Origin: Corylus avellana | Taxonomy: Eukaryota; Streptophyta; Magnoliopsida; Fagales; Betulaceae | DNA: 64,000 bases | Assembly: GCF_901000735.1 (NCBI RefSeq) | Contig: NC_081543.1 | Coordinates: forward strand, 29,844,771 to 29,908,770 | Reading direction: 5' to 3' | In this document: positions 23,224-34,739 of the stretch, in pieces | How positions within the stretch are numbered: position 1 is the stretch's first letter | Layout of the letters: each line of letters opens with the position of its first letter | Position numbers and translations under genes: made by a program | Notes under the pieces: generated by a model | Told to the model about the DNA's origin: nothing | The model's input: only the letters and a program-made list of their open reading frames with translations | The model's database searches: none

Positions 23224-24588
23224 ATGCAGGGAGGCAAAAAAAAAGATACAAAGAAAGAAAAGTCATGTGGAAGTAAAGCTTTAGTGGAGTATCGGGCAGG
23301 TAAAGTTGAAGGTAAAGTGCATCTTTTAACTGGTTGTAATGCTATTTTTTTTCCCTAATAACTTTATAGGAAAATGTGCTAACTTTAGAGTGCACATCAT
23401 ATTACTAAGTGAACTGCTTGCTTCCTACTTGTCACCCATTTTATCTTTCATTTGGATCAAGAGTGGAAAAGATCCGTTGTAATCCAACCTCAAAAAGTGC
23501 TGTTCATTTTTTCACCTCTTGCTTGATTGCAGGGAAAAAGTGCAAGCATGAGCAGTACAAAAATTACTGCAGCAAGTCGAATGGAAAACAGTTGCAACAT
23601 CAAGGTCGTAGTTTCACTTTGCATAATACCACTGTCACTTATGGCAATGCCGATGGATCATATGTATCTTCATCCACAACTAGAATGACAGGGAGTGATG
23701 GAGTAAGTGATCTTTAAGGTTGATATTAACATGTTCAATTTGTAGGTTGGTTTTGTTTCTTAATTTGACTTTGTTGTGGAGCAGCTGACCATCCTAGAAA
23801 GCAATGAAGCTGAGACTTCTACAAGGCAAGGAAAACGCAAAAGCTCTGAGACTTCTACAAGGCAAGCAAAACGCAAAAGCTCTAAGACTCCTACAAGGCA
23901 AGCAAAACGCAAAAGCTCTGATACTGCTGCAAGGCAAGCAAAACGCAAAAGCTCTAATACTACTGCTACAAGGCAAGTAAAACGCAAGGTATCTGGGGGA
24001 CTTCATAATAAGGTATTTATTGCATGCATGCTTCACTTTTTAGTCTTGAGCTTTTTGTGTATATATATAAGATCAAAAATTGATATTCTACTTATGGTGA
24101 TGACATATTTTGTAGGGCCATTGCAATCTGAATGAAGGTATGTACACATTTGGGGTATATTTTTTTGCACATAAATGAGAAATAACCAAAAGGTCTGGAT
24201 TGGAAAATTTTCAGGTGAGGCTAATGAGCTTCTTCGATTTGAACATTCATGGAATGGAAATGATACGCGCAGCTGGTCTGAGAATTTTAGTGGCTATAAT
24301 GTTATGATTGGTAGGTGTCTCTTTTGCTATATGTGTTAACCATATTGGTAGGATTATGATAACATCCATCATTAAAAAATTATGCATTGTGATAGTTGCT
24401 TTACAAGCAATAGAGGGGAAATTTTACATGGAAAATGGGCCTCACATCACACACAACAAAGGTTAGAATATATATTTTTTTTAAGTACTTAATTAGCCGT
24501 AACTCGCATATCCCCTTGTAACAATTTTACAGATGTCTCCGAGGACGACTCGTATGAATATCACGAGGATTATTATCGGTGCGGTTGA
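23224..24588 (+). CDS. MLF-like protein, short paralogue with basic repeat expansion (array copy 2)
   Basis: The exons are 23224-23311, 23533-23702, 23785-24012, 24116-24137, 24215-24310 and 24533-24588. They total 660 nt, giving 219 residues with no stop. It starts MQGGKKKDTKKEK and, like copies 1 and 3, lacks the DPF-rich N-terminus (101 codons short of copy 4). Exon 3 is 228 nt instead of 81 because a 36-nt unit encoding ETSTRQAKRKSS is repeated about five times, making a strongly basic, Ser/Thr-rich tract that could act as a nuclear localisation or nucleic-acid-binding segment (inference). Exon 4 is 22 nt instead of 76, removing 18 codons of the conserved core after GH. The upstream promoter and first exon are missing, and the leader is split by the 12.4-kb nest, so expression is doubtful unless another promoter is used. 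Confidence 0.72.
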
Positions 24589-24740
24589 CCGGAGGCATCG
24601 ACTTTTGAAGTGCTAACTTTTGATAAGGCAGTTTTAGATGTTAATTTGCAGCATGTGGCATCTTTTGGAGTTGTAAAAATGATATGGTTTTAAGTTAAGA
24701 CTTTTGAATATCTATGCATGAAATAAAGCCGGGGTATTAT
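24589..24740 (+). other. 3' flank of MLF copy 2
   Basis: Likely 3' UTR, similar to that of copies 1 and 3 (GCATGTGGCATCTTTTGGAG shared). Confidence 0.5.
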
Positions 24741-25671
24741 TTGTAACTCGATCAACCATAAGTTAAATTTGAAATCTAAACGGAATTGGAAAATGCCCTA
24801 ATTTCTTTCATCTTCTCTCCTTTTTATATGCATATTTTGAAGAAACTTTGGCTTGTAAGCTGATTGAAGGCAACACTTTCCCACATGTTATAATTTCTCT
24901 ATTTTGTAGAGTTCTTCAAATCCTGATCATTCCTTAATTTTCTTTAATTCATCGCATGTCACATATGATAAATGTTGAGATGATAACCCCCTTTTTTTTT
25001 TTTTTTTTTTTTCATTTGATAATAATGTTTAAAATTTAAGAAACTTTATAGGATAAAGTCCTACGAGGATCCTGATCCAATTCTCACTTCAATCATGAGT
25101 TCTCATGCAATGAGAGACAAGAACCAAAAAAGAAAAGAAAAAAGGTCAAAACATAAATTAAATGGTTCAAGTTGAACCTATAAATTCTCTCCTATAATCC
25201 CATCCCATAAATTTTCATGCATATGTGTTGGAGAAATTTCTTCAAATCCAATCTATACATTTGTCATACGTTCCTCAACATATATATGAAAAACACATGA
25301 ATTTTTTAAAGTAAGAAGGACATGATTTTTTAATAGAACTATTAAAAAAACATGTTCTTCATGACTCAATGAACACATGATAGTTTTATAAGGTGAGTTG
25401 GAGGACATTTCTATCGACCAAATTTGAAAGAAACTAACTAGGATTGTTGCTAGACCTTTTAGTGCAACTATATATTCTATTTTATTTTTTTATTTTTTAT
25501 TTTTTAAAAAAAGTTAGAATTTTATTGAAAACTCAACAAAAAAACAAAAAGAACTCACAAGTAACTCTTGAAAAAACATGACGACTTAAAAGTCAGAGGA
25601 GACTTACACAAGCAAGTTCCTACAAAGAGGCAAACATGGGCAAGTAGTAATACTTTATTAAGAGTATTCCC

Positions 25672-26593
25672 AGCAACTTCCCTGTCATTTTTCCTATATT
25701 TAAGGATCTAAAATACTTTTTGCTTCCCTATGTCAAAATACACCCCAATAGCTTCCTTTAATCATTTTCTATATCATTTTCTATATTATTACTTTTTTAT
25801 TTCATTTTATTCTTTTAATTTATTAGACAAACTTTCTCTCTCTCCCTCATATTCCTTTCCGAGAGTGAAACCCATTTGAAATCCATCATCTTCTTCCATA
25901 GAGTCCACAAAATAGCAGTAATATTTGATGTTTTGGTTTCAGTTTCTTAAATTTTTGTCCGGCATGACGAAGAAGAAGGGAGAGTGGGTGTCGTTCGGCA
26001 TGACGAAGAAGAACGGATATGCGTTGTACTGGGTTTTTGAAGGCATATGCGTTCTCTTAAATCTATTGGGTTTCTATTTCTATGGATGATTTTGGTTTCT
26101 TGAGGGCAAAAATCTATGGTTGATTTTGGTTTCTTGAGGGTTGATCCAAAATCTATGGTTGATTTTGGTTTCTTAAGGGCAAAAAACAACTAGGATTCCA
26201 GATTAAGAAGAAGAAGAACGGAGATCAAAAGTAACGAATATCAAAAATAGCGTCTGCGATTTCTTCTCCGATTTGCAGTCCACAAAATAGTAGTAATATT
26301 TGATGTTTTGGGAGTGATGTTGGTTGAACTCCATTGCATTTGCAGGTGCTTGAACAAAGAAGAAGATGATGCTTTGAGAGGCGTGAGAGGAGAGAGAGTA
26401 TTTTCTTATTTGTGATTATAATAATCACAAGGATCGCTACAGTGAAACCCAAAACATTGGGTTCTACTGTGGCATCTGATGGTTTAAGAAAGCACATAAG
26501 GAGTCTGCTGTGGGTGGCTTTTTGTGATTTTTTTGATATTTTTCCTAAACTTAGGGAATAGACCCATTTATAGGAAGTCTGCTGGGAATGCTC
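25672..26593. mobile_element. Harbinger-like element with TAA target duplication
   Basis: The ends are GAGTATTCCCAGCA and TGCTGGGAATGCTC, with TAA on both sides (25669-25671 and 26594-26596). The inside includes three near-repeats of GATTTTGGTTTCTTGAGGG (about 26080-26180) and no transposase. It is the same family as 63495-63917. Confidence 0.7.
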
Positions 26594-26738
26594 TAAAAAT
26601 GAAAGAATGGATATCAGCTCTTTCAATCTTTATCATATACTTTAAGACCAAATCTATTATATTTCACTTTCTTCAATTTTATTATTATTATTTTTTTCTC
26701 TAATGGAATAATCATTCCGTGTACCAAATGTAATCTAA

Positions 26739-27010
26739 GGATCCGTTTGGTACACAAAATAGCTATTCTATTAAAAAAAATGAGTAGTTTTATTGAGAAT
26801 GAAAGAAGGTGAAATGGATTAGACTTGAAATAGCAATTTATATGGAAATTTAGGGAATAGCTATTCCAAGTGTTAGAATATATGATAAGGATAAAATTCT
26901 AGTCATATACTTTAAAACTAAGGCGAATATATTCTATCTTCTTCCATTCTTTATAAAATCTATTTTTTTTTTTTTAATTGAATGACCAATTCTGCATATC
27001 AAACGAACTC
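26739..27010. mobile_element. MITE in spacer B
   Basis: Counterpart of 3286-3537 in spacer A, with the same GTTTGGTAC and ACCAAACGAA-type ends (here ATCAAACGAA). Confidence 0.55.
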
Positions 27011-27353
27011 TAAAAGATTAGATCAACAAATTCCAATATCCAAAGAGAAATGCTATACTTTCCTCCATTTTTTTTTTCTTTCTAAAAGTTGGTTTCCAAG
27101 TGATGTGTCGTCATTTTCCAAAATAATAGATCTCTTCCATGATGACACATTATTTGGAAATCAACTTTTGAATTTTTTTTTTTTTTTGATAAGTGTAGCA
27201 CTTCTCATTTCCAAATAGAAAACAATTAACAACAGAATCCCAAACAACGACAAAGGAGTTAACTTTAAGATTGTAGCAGCCATCATAATTCTAACAAAAC
27301 TTTTTTTTTTTTTTTAAAAGTACCAAAGTTAGCCTGTGAATTATTGATCAAAA

Positions 27354-27670
27354 GGCATTGGTGCTGACACCCATTAATCCACACTAATAATAGGTCAATA
27401 GCATCTAATCTTATGTTAACGTTGTCGACCCTAAATAAAAATAAAAGATTAAAAGTAAGCACTATTAAGGCCAACCAACAAGTCGACGTTGATAATAGAT
27501 CAATAGCATCGACTTTTATGTCAACGCTATTAACCCTAAATAAAAAATAAAAACATCAGTGTCGACCGAAAAGTTGACACTATTGACATATTATCAGCAT
27601 CAACACCCACTAGTCGACGCTGATAATAGGTCAGTACGTATAGCGTCTACTTTTATGTGAACGTTGTTGA
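27354..27670. repeat. Imperfect tandem repeat rich in GTCGAC
   Basis: About three degenerate units of roughly 110 bp contain GTCGACG, GATAATAGGTCAATAG and a CCTAAATAAAA spacer. The content resembles subterminal arrays of CACTA elements, but no terminal repeats were found. Confidence 0.5.
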
Positions 27671-28216
27671 CACTACATAAAAGAAAATAAATTAAAATAT
27701 ATATATCATAATAATAATGTAATTTAATATAACAATAAATACCATATTATTTATATAGACAAATAATATAATTATATTAGTTTGTTTTATTAAATTTAAA
27801 TTTAAAACTAAAAAATATCATCCAAATATATGTAAAAAAAAAAATACTATTTGCTGTGATATTATGTTAAATTACTAATTATTTAAATAACTTAAACCAA
27901 TAAAAAAACAATGAATTTATTCATTTAAATTATACGTAATAAAAATTTATGAAAACAAGACACATGAATGGCATTTTTGAGCCTAACAAGGGAAATAAGG
28001 GATGTTTGATAGCCACAAACTTTTGCATGAATTCATCTTTCGGCATGAATCATGATTATGAATGACTCAACAATAATCATTATTTAATTGATAAAAGCAC
28101 TTTCATGCATGGAACTACAACATGCACACACCCATATAAACCATGCACTTCTTTCTAAAAAACTTCAAGCACATCAATCGATCACCAAGTCATATATATA
28201 AGGCCAACTAATTACC

Positions 28217-28540
28217 ATGAGTGATTGTAATTGTTCTTTTGCTGCTAAATTATGGTTAATTTATAGGTCGTTAAATTAGGCACCGGCATATTTTATGCTA
28301 TCGCAACAAGTTTTTGTTGAGATGGTTGTGATGGTGGAGAGTATGTCGGCACCTATTTTAACGACCAACATGGTTGGAAGGCCGTATGTAAGTGCCTTAG
28401 GATTGAGGTAGATAATCTTGGCTGGTCGATGATTGGATAATCTTCCCCCCTCCCCTCCCCCCCCCCCAAAACAAGTGTGGAGTACTGTTCGTAAGAGTAG
28501 CACTTGTCTCTCATGACCACTTTCATTGTTCAAAGTAATG
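28217..28540 (+). pseudogene. Decayed small secreted-protein-like reading frame, copy B
   Basis: Homologous to 4187-4500 and more damaged. The ATG at 28217 is followed by a deletion in the hydrophobic start, an in-frame TGA replaces a Trp codon (the TTTTGTTGAGATGG region, about 28312), and a C-rich run (28443-28467) disrupts the middle. The TATATAAAC upstream element, the YVGTYFNDQHGWKAVC stretch and the end are kept. Confidence 0.45.
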
Positions 28541-28555
28541 GGTATGAATGAGAAG

Positions 28556-28749
28556 AGGTGTTAGGCCGTTCATGATCTCTTCTGCTAATTTTCTTATAAC
28601 AAAATAAGCAGCACCGTAAATGAAATCATCCAATTATCGATCGACTCGAGAGTTATGACAGACTACAACAGTCAGCAGATAGCCAAATACATGTAGCATT
28701 TTTTTTTATTATTTATTGGTTTTTCTTTATGTCATCAAATGGCGGGTAG
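28556..28749. other. No gene seen
   Basis: Short unique-looking AT-rich stretch between the decayed gene and the duplicated block. No feature is supported. Confidence 0.4.
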
Positions 28750-29073
28750 TAGCTTAATAGGCCAAATGGATTCTCTCCATTTCCTTTGAAAAGGAGAGGA
28801 ACCGGCGTGGCAAAACAAGAAGACGTAATAGTTTTAAAAAAATTGAAATGATTTTTACCCTCTTCCCTTGATAGGTATGTGGTTGTATGAATAGATTTTT
28901 ATTTTTATTTTATTTATTTTTACAAGTGTAACACTTTCTCATATCCAAATAGAAACAGAATCCCAAACAACGTTTTAACTTTAAGATTATAGCAGCAGAT
29001 ATGTGGAATAAACTATTGTAATGAAATTGAATATTCATTCTTTAATTTGTTTGATAAGGATCTATTCATAAGA
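28750..29073. repeat. Duplicated block, left part of first copy
   Basis: Nearly identical to 52763-53086 (landmarks GGAACCGGCGTGGCAAAAC and CAAACAACGTTTTAACTTT). The second copy continues straight into sequence that here resumes only at 39756, so the DNA between is an insertion. Confidence 0.85.
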
Positions 29074-29095
29074 TCCTACAAGAAAATTGGTCTTT

Positions 29096-29600
29096 AGCGA
29101 CCATATTTTTAGCGACGACCTAAAAGTTGTCGCTATAGTTCAATATCAGCGACGACATTTTATTGTCGTCACTAATTCCATAAAAAAAGATTTGCAAACA
29201 GCGACGACTATATGTCGTCGCTGATAGGTAGTCGCTAATGTTGGACTAATTTTTTTTCCATGAAGCGAAAAGCCGCGCCAAAAAATTTGTGACAGGGTCC
29301 AGGTCATTTGCGACGACATTGTCGTCGCTAATAAGAATTTTAATTAGCGACGACAGTGTCGTCGCTAACTAATGAAAGAAAATAAATGAAAATCATAATT
29401 AGCGACGACATTGTCGTCGCTAATTAGAATTCTTATTAGCGACGACACATGTCGTCGCTAATCAATTAAAGAAAAAAATTAAAATTCTTATTAGCGACGA
29501 CCTTGTCGTCGCTAATTAAAATTCTTATTAGCGGCGACACATGTCGTCGCTAATCAATTAAAGAAAAAAAATTAAAATTCTTATTAGCGACGACCTTCTA
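29096..29600. repeat. Left subterminal array of AGCGACGAC palindromes
   Basis: About ten copies of AGCGACGAC paired with GTCGTCGCT across 3-7 bp, each able to form a short hairpin. They are separated by AT-rich spacers, and an internal unit of roughly 90 bp is repeated. In CACTA elements such subterminal motifs are transposase binding sites (family knowledge). Confidence 0.85.
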
Positions 29601-29639
29601 ATTAATTTTAATGGAATTTAGAGCGCGAGTATTAATTTG

Positions 29640-29801
29640 AGAAGGGCGCGGGAGACTTGTGCCCAACCATTTTTACCCTAAATTTCAGCTCCTATTCCTC
29701 CTCCTCTTCCTGTCAGCGCCGAGCCTACACAAACCCCCTTCAACACTTTGAACGCTACGCAATTAGGTCCAAGGGCGACCACGAACCAACGCTAGGGCTC
29801 A
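29640..29801 (+). other. GC-richer segment, possibly captured gene 5' sequence
   Basis: A C-rich leader-like stretch (CTCCTCCTCTTCCTGTCAGC region) between the palindrome array and the LARD. It differs in composition from its surroundings and may be captured host sequence. No open frame identifies it. Confidence 0.25.
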
Positions 29802-32085
29802 TGTAGTGCCCCAGATTTAAAATCCTCATTTAAAGATATTAAATTGAAGATAATATTATTTTAATAATTATATTAAGTGATGAGATTTGTTCTTGAAGAA
29901 TTTATGGATTATATGAGTATTATAGGAATGAAGTTTTATTTGAGATCATACATCCTAAGGTTTAGGATAGATTATAGCTTGATAATTTAGTTGGTGACTT
30001 TAAGAGATATGATGATATAATGATACATATTATACATTTGAAGGAAAGTTAGCTTTGAGGGATAGTTGATTTGGTGTTAGCAAATGAAGAATGGTGTGAG
30101 AATGGTTAGATGAGATTAGATATAATTTTAATAAGGAGTGGGCCCAAAGTGTTGTTAATAATGGACCGGAACCCTTCAATAATTCACACCATTTTCTTTC
30201 TTTTCCTTTATTTATTCCTTTTTTTTTTCCACACTCCCCTCTCTTTTTCCATGAGGCCCCCACCCACTTTCTTATCTTCCTTTCTTATTTTCCAGCACAC
30301 CAACGACCAACCCCTCTCTTCCCCCACTTTCCACAATACTACCACTCATTACTCCTTCCTTTTTCTTCCTTCCTTCTTTTACCACACGGCTTTTGAACTT
30401 TTCTTTTAATTTTTCTTTGACTTCACCTACTCCCATTTCTTATTACTTAACGGAGAAGAAGAAACAATAAGATAGAGAGAGGGAGCTTTACGGATATAAG
30501 AAAGAGAAGGCAGAGGGTGAGATGCTGAGGGGGAGAAACAGAGATTTAAAGGATGACCAAAAGAAAAATTCGCAGAATAACAAAGATAGGTTCTTCAAAG
30601 GTAAAATTCTTCTTCCTTTAGCTATGGGTATTTGATTTTAAGTTGAGTAATAGGCCTTAGATGAGAACCTTTTTGATTTAATCATGATGATATTGGGTGG
30701 TTTCACTCTTGAGAATTTTGAATTAGTAGTGGGAGTTGATTCTCTATTTTAATGGGTTAACTTCCCTAAAGGAGTAGACTGGAGTTAATTGATTCTCGTG
30801 AATTGTTATTAATTTAGTTGTGAATAAACAGAATGGAACAACAAGATATTTTGTCAAGATGATTAATTAGCAGTTTAAAGACTGCTCATAGCTTCAGTCT
30901 AGAGGTAAGTAAATTCACTACCCCTTCTAAAATTACTTCATGTCATGCTATTTATTCATTCTTTAGTAAATTGTAAATGATTATTTTATTTATGTATTAT
31001 GAAGTTATGTTGCATGCATGAAGGATTTCTAAAAGAATTATCTAGAAAGTTTCTATTTATTTAAACGCTTTTTAAATACAACAAGTTTATATTTGAAAAG
31101 GTTTTCAATTTGAGAAAAGAAAGTTGAGAAATGATGATGATTATAAGAAAGAAAAATGATGATAAACCCTCCTACATGTTGCCCTAAGATGCATCAAAAG
31201 AAGTACAAAGAAAAGTACAAGAGATGAGATAAATGTTTATGAAATGAGGGCACATGTATGGAGGAGAGTATTTTTGGCCCCAAGATAAGATAAGATGAGA
31301 GTTCGGTACCGATACTCGGATGGAGGCGAAACCACTGAAGGAGGCTATGCCAGAAGGTGGTATTCCATCAACTAGACCGTTGAGTGCACCAAGAAAGAGT
31401 TAATTGACGGTCGGGCATGGCTGTGGCCACAGTTCAGTGCCATGGTCACAAGGACCCGCAACCCTCGTGCACAGGGGTAATAGTGTACATGGGCCTTATT
31501 ATGAGAAAATGATACTATATTTTCAACGATGATATGCTATGATGATTTACAGAGATTATTTATAATGATGCATTATGATGATGATTTATAAAGATGATTT
31601 ACAACGATGATCTATTACTAGATGTAATAGTATGTATATGTTACGGGAGATACAACCGTACATACAGATATTATTATGGCTAGAATTATATTTATTTGCG
31701 AAAATGATTTTCAAAACTGAGAACAAGGAGTAAAACTATTTATGGTTGTGTATTTTACTTGCTGGGCCCCCTTTGGGCTCATTCAGTTTTATTTCTTGTT
31801 TTCAGGTAGAAAGGATGCTGGAATAGGAGGCCGGAATGGGGTGGGAATAATTATTAATTTTCAAAGTCTTTTCATATAAGTTATTGTAATGATATGATAT
31901 TCCGCAACTAAAGTTTAATGTTTTTCTAATTTCGCTTGTAATAAAATCTCTTGAATAATGTTTTATACATTTTTCGTATCCTTTAAAATCAAGTACTCTG
32001 ATAGACCTTATAGATCTTTGCAAGAACTTTTGTTGTAAAAGAAGAAAAGTGGCAAACTCAGCCTTAACGGGCTGGGGGTGTTACA
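29802..32085 (+). repeat. LARD 5' LTR
   Basis: Starts TGTAGTGCCCC and ends GGTGTTACA. It includes a CT-rich leader, a purine-rich stretch (about 30450-30560) and the GGTACCGATACTCGG patch at 31306. Confidence 0.88.
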
Positions 32086-32089
32086 ATTT

Positions 32090-32101
32090 TGGTATCAGAG
32101 C
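32090..32101 (+). other. LARD primer binding site
   Basis: TGGTATCAGAGC, complementary to initiator Met-tRNA, four bases downstream of the 5' LTR. Confidence 0.85.
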
Positions 32102-33675
32102 AAAGGTTATAAGGTTCTGGCAGACTTTTCAAAAAAAAAAAAAAAAACAAAAAAAACAAAAAAAACAAAAAAAAAAAAATTTGGGGGGTTAATGAGAAGC
32201 CACATTCCGGCCAAGTAGAGTGTGCATTGTTGTGTGGTCTCTAATAAAGGATGAATGAGCATTTTTCTAATGGTTAATTTTTTGGTTAAAAAAAAAAAAA
32301 AAAAAAAAAATCATCCTAGTGTGATTAATTTGGAGGATTTTATTATTGTGATCATGTTAATGACGGAGATGAATTTGTATTTTATAGATAGGTTGTGATC
32401 TATAGTATCTGCCTATTTGGATTTGCGGCAGTTTTCTAGAGTATCGATTGATAAGGGTATATTTTAAGGTGTCTCGAGGATTTAGAAAATATTATTGATC
32501 ATGATTTAAAATTGTATGATGATTTTATAGATTTAGGTTGCGTGATGATTTGTGTAATTAACTTGGTGACAAAATGGTTTTATGGATTTAGGTTGTGAGA
32601 CAAATTGTGTAAGTGATTTGGTAATGAATGGTCTTATGGATGTCGGTTGTGAAATGATTCTTGAACTGAATTAATGATATAAGAGTTTATATGAGTTTTT
32701 GGTAATGGCTAAGGTTTAGTCGATGACAATAATGATACTATGATTGATGTTATAATATATGGATTGATGAATAAGGATTACGTAGTGGCATGAAGTGAAT
32801 GCCTAAGTATTGCAGGGATAAATGCAAATAAGGTATACCCTAGAATCTATAAGATATTTTGAGATATAAAGTTGTGGTTTAAGGATTTTGATATTTTCAA
32901 ATGATTGTGATGACTTTAAGGTACAATTCACGAAATCGTTAAGGTGATTCTTAGAATTTGAGGTGATTCTTAGAATTTGAGGTGCTAGGTTTTCTGTAAT
33001 TGAGGTAAATTATATTGAAGTGATGCTTAAAGTTTTGAGGATGAATTAGTGCTCCTAGGTTGTGGATAATATTTAAATTTTGAGGCATTAGTGGATATGA
33101 AATTATGAGAAATTTTAGTTACATGCCAAAGCTTTTGATATAATTTTCTTTTACTAAGTAAAGATAATGGATTATTATTCTTGAGGTAAATTGAAGCATA
33201 AATGTAAGAGTTGAAAGACAATATAATACAGTGATATAATATAGTGACATGATCTAAATTTCTCTTATAAGATATATGTTCAATGATATTAAAGTATTTT
33301 AGAGGTTGATAACATGTGATGGTGCATACTTAGATGTTTTATTGAGTGATTAACTTGTTAAACAGATTGTTTGTTTAAAAGAAGTTATTATAATGACAGG
33401 ATGATTATATAATGAATATTGAATGAGTACTGAATGATTACGAAAAGAAATGTTTGGAGAACAAGCTCCTTATAATATTACATACCAGTGTCCATCAAAA
33501 AAAAAAAAAAAAAAAAAAAAAGAAGGGAATTTGTTGCATAAAGAGACACGTGGTAATGATGAGCAGATGATTCCTCAGAGCTGCTCGAGGAAAATTATTT
33601 ATGCATAGAGAAAACCTAGTATGAGCAGAATCGTATATATTTATATAATTGAATTATCTAAGGGAATATTTATTT

Positions 33676-34338
33676 CTAATGAGGTACCTGACTAGAACGT
33701 GTGCGGAGAGACTTGCAATACCCCTGAACATCGACCCGGAGTTTTTCGTGCTGTCGCTGGAGACGTTCGGTATTCTTCTCCATTTCTAGCATCTTTGGTC
33801 CCAAGTATTCTGCGTAAGATAACATCATCTTTTTCAGCTGAGTATTCTCCTGCTTCAAATCCACGTGTTTTCGTTTGTAGTATTTGAGCAGTCGCTGTAA
33901 GACCCCGAGTTGGTTTCTTGAGACTTTCAGCTCAACATTTCTGGCACTCAAACGTTGTGCCATGTCAGAAACTGAAGCAGCACCTTGGATACCGAATGCC
34001 AATGAGTTATTAATAGCATCAGTATCCGACCTATCAGCTAAGAACGTTTGATCCCGTGGAATTACGAAACCTTTGGCCACTGCTACAGCAGTAGAATCAT
34101 GGAGCATGACAGAATCGTGAATAGTGATAGGACGATTGTCAAAGACAAAAGTTGGCTGCCATACGTTAGGATATGCAGCAGGTTCATTAGGGTGTGTAAC
34201 AGGTACGACGGGATGAATAGCAGACACTTCAGGGGGAACAACAGGCACATCCGGTTGCACGTCAGGCATAACAATGGGTTGTGCTGCAGGAGCAATATTC
34301 AAATCGATGTTGTTAACGGATGATGATGATGCTCCCAT
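33676..34338 (-). CDS. Antisense 220-residue ORF inside the LARD
   Basis: This is the only long frame in the 4-kb internal region, and it runs against the element. It starts MGASSSSVNNIDLNIAPAA, then has a Pro/Val-rich stretch (about residues 20-60), a central segment with VFDNRPITIHDSVM, and a likely coiled coil from about residue 135 to 205 (VELKVSRNQLGVLQRLL, KQENTQLKKMM). The C-terminus is basic. A TATA-like sequence on the minus strand lies near 34715-34722, about 380 bp before the ATG. Antisense ORFs are known from some plant Ty3/gypsy elements such as Grande and Retand. Whether this one is related I cannot tell. It could be a protein needed by the element, a captured host fragment, or chance, although the length and coiled coil argue against chance. 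Confidence 0.5.
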   Translation of the reverse strand: MGASSSSVNNIDLNIAPAAQPIVMPDVQPDVPVVPPEVSAIHPVVPVTHPNEPAAYPNVWQPTFVFDNRPITIHDSVMLHDSTAVAVAKGFVIPRDQTFLADRSDTDAINNSLAFGIQGAASVSDMAQRLSARNVELKVSRNQLGVLQRLLKYYKRKHVDLKQENTQLKKMMLSYAEYLGPKMLEMEKNTERLQRQHEKLRVDVQGYCKSLRTRSSQVPH

Positions 34339-34739
34339 ATTTAGGAGAGTAAGGAAAAATAGTTGAGGATACGAAGAATTTGGGAGAAATGAAGTACTGA
34401 GAAGAGACTAAGCGTTAGGAACTGAAGAAATTTTTGTGAAGTTTCTGGAAGCAGCAGACGAGTGGCTTTAAAGGAATTTTTCACTTCAGGTGAAATAAAC
34501 AGTAAACAACAAAGCGTTAGGCGACCTCGGGCCGCGATGGAAATTTTGTCAAAAGATCCCGTGGAAGTAGGATCTTGTCTCTTGTCATAAATTCGACTGA
34601 GCTCATTTTTCAAACCCACTGTTCAATCAACGACTTCAAATACCATGCGTGGGCAACTGAATAAATTGTCATGCCAACGCGCACCACGCGCTCGTTCATT
34701 ATCCAGAAACCCTTCATATAAATTCACACCTCTTTCTCC

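Larger units (their letters stand above)
24740..28560. repeat. MLF-array spacer, copy B
   Basis: Related to spacer A but enlarged. Compared with A it holds a 922-bp Harbinger-like element (25672-26593), a GTCGAC-rich tandem repeat (27354-27670) and local rearrangement, because the stretch equivalent to A's 4514-4600 appears before rather than after the small decayed gene. No MLF gene follows it directly. Confidence 0.65.

Noticed and set aside
26225..26626. 133-codon minus-strand frame
   Set aside because: It lies across the Harbinger-like element and its border, ends inside the terminal repeat, and resembles no family.
29096..29600. CRISPR-like appearance of regularly spaced palindromes
   Set aside because: The spacers are related AT-rich sequences rather than unique, the host is a plant, and the array pairs with an inverted partner at the other end of a transposon.
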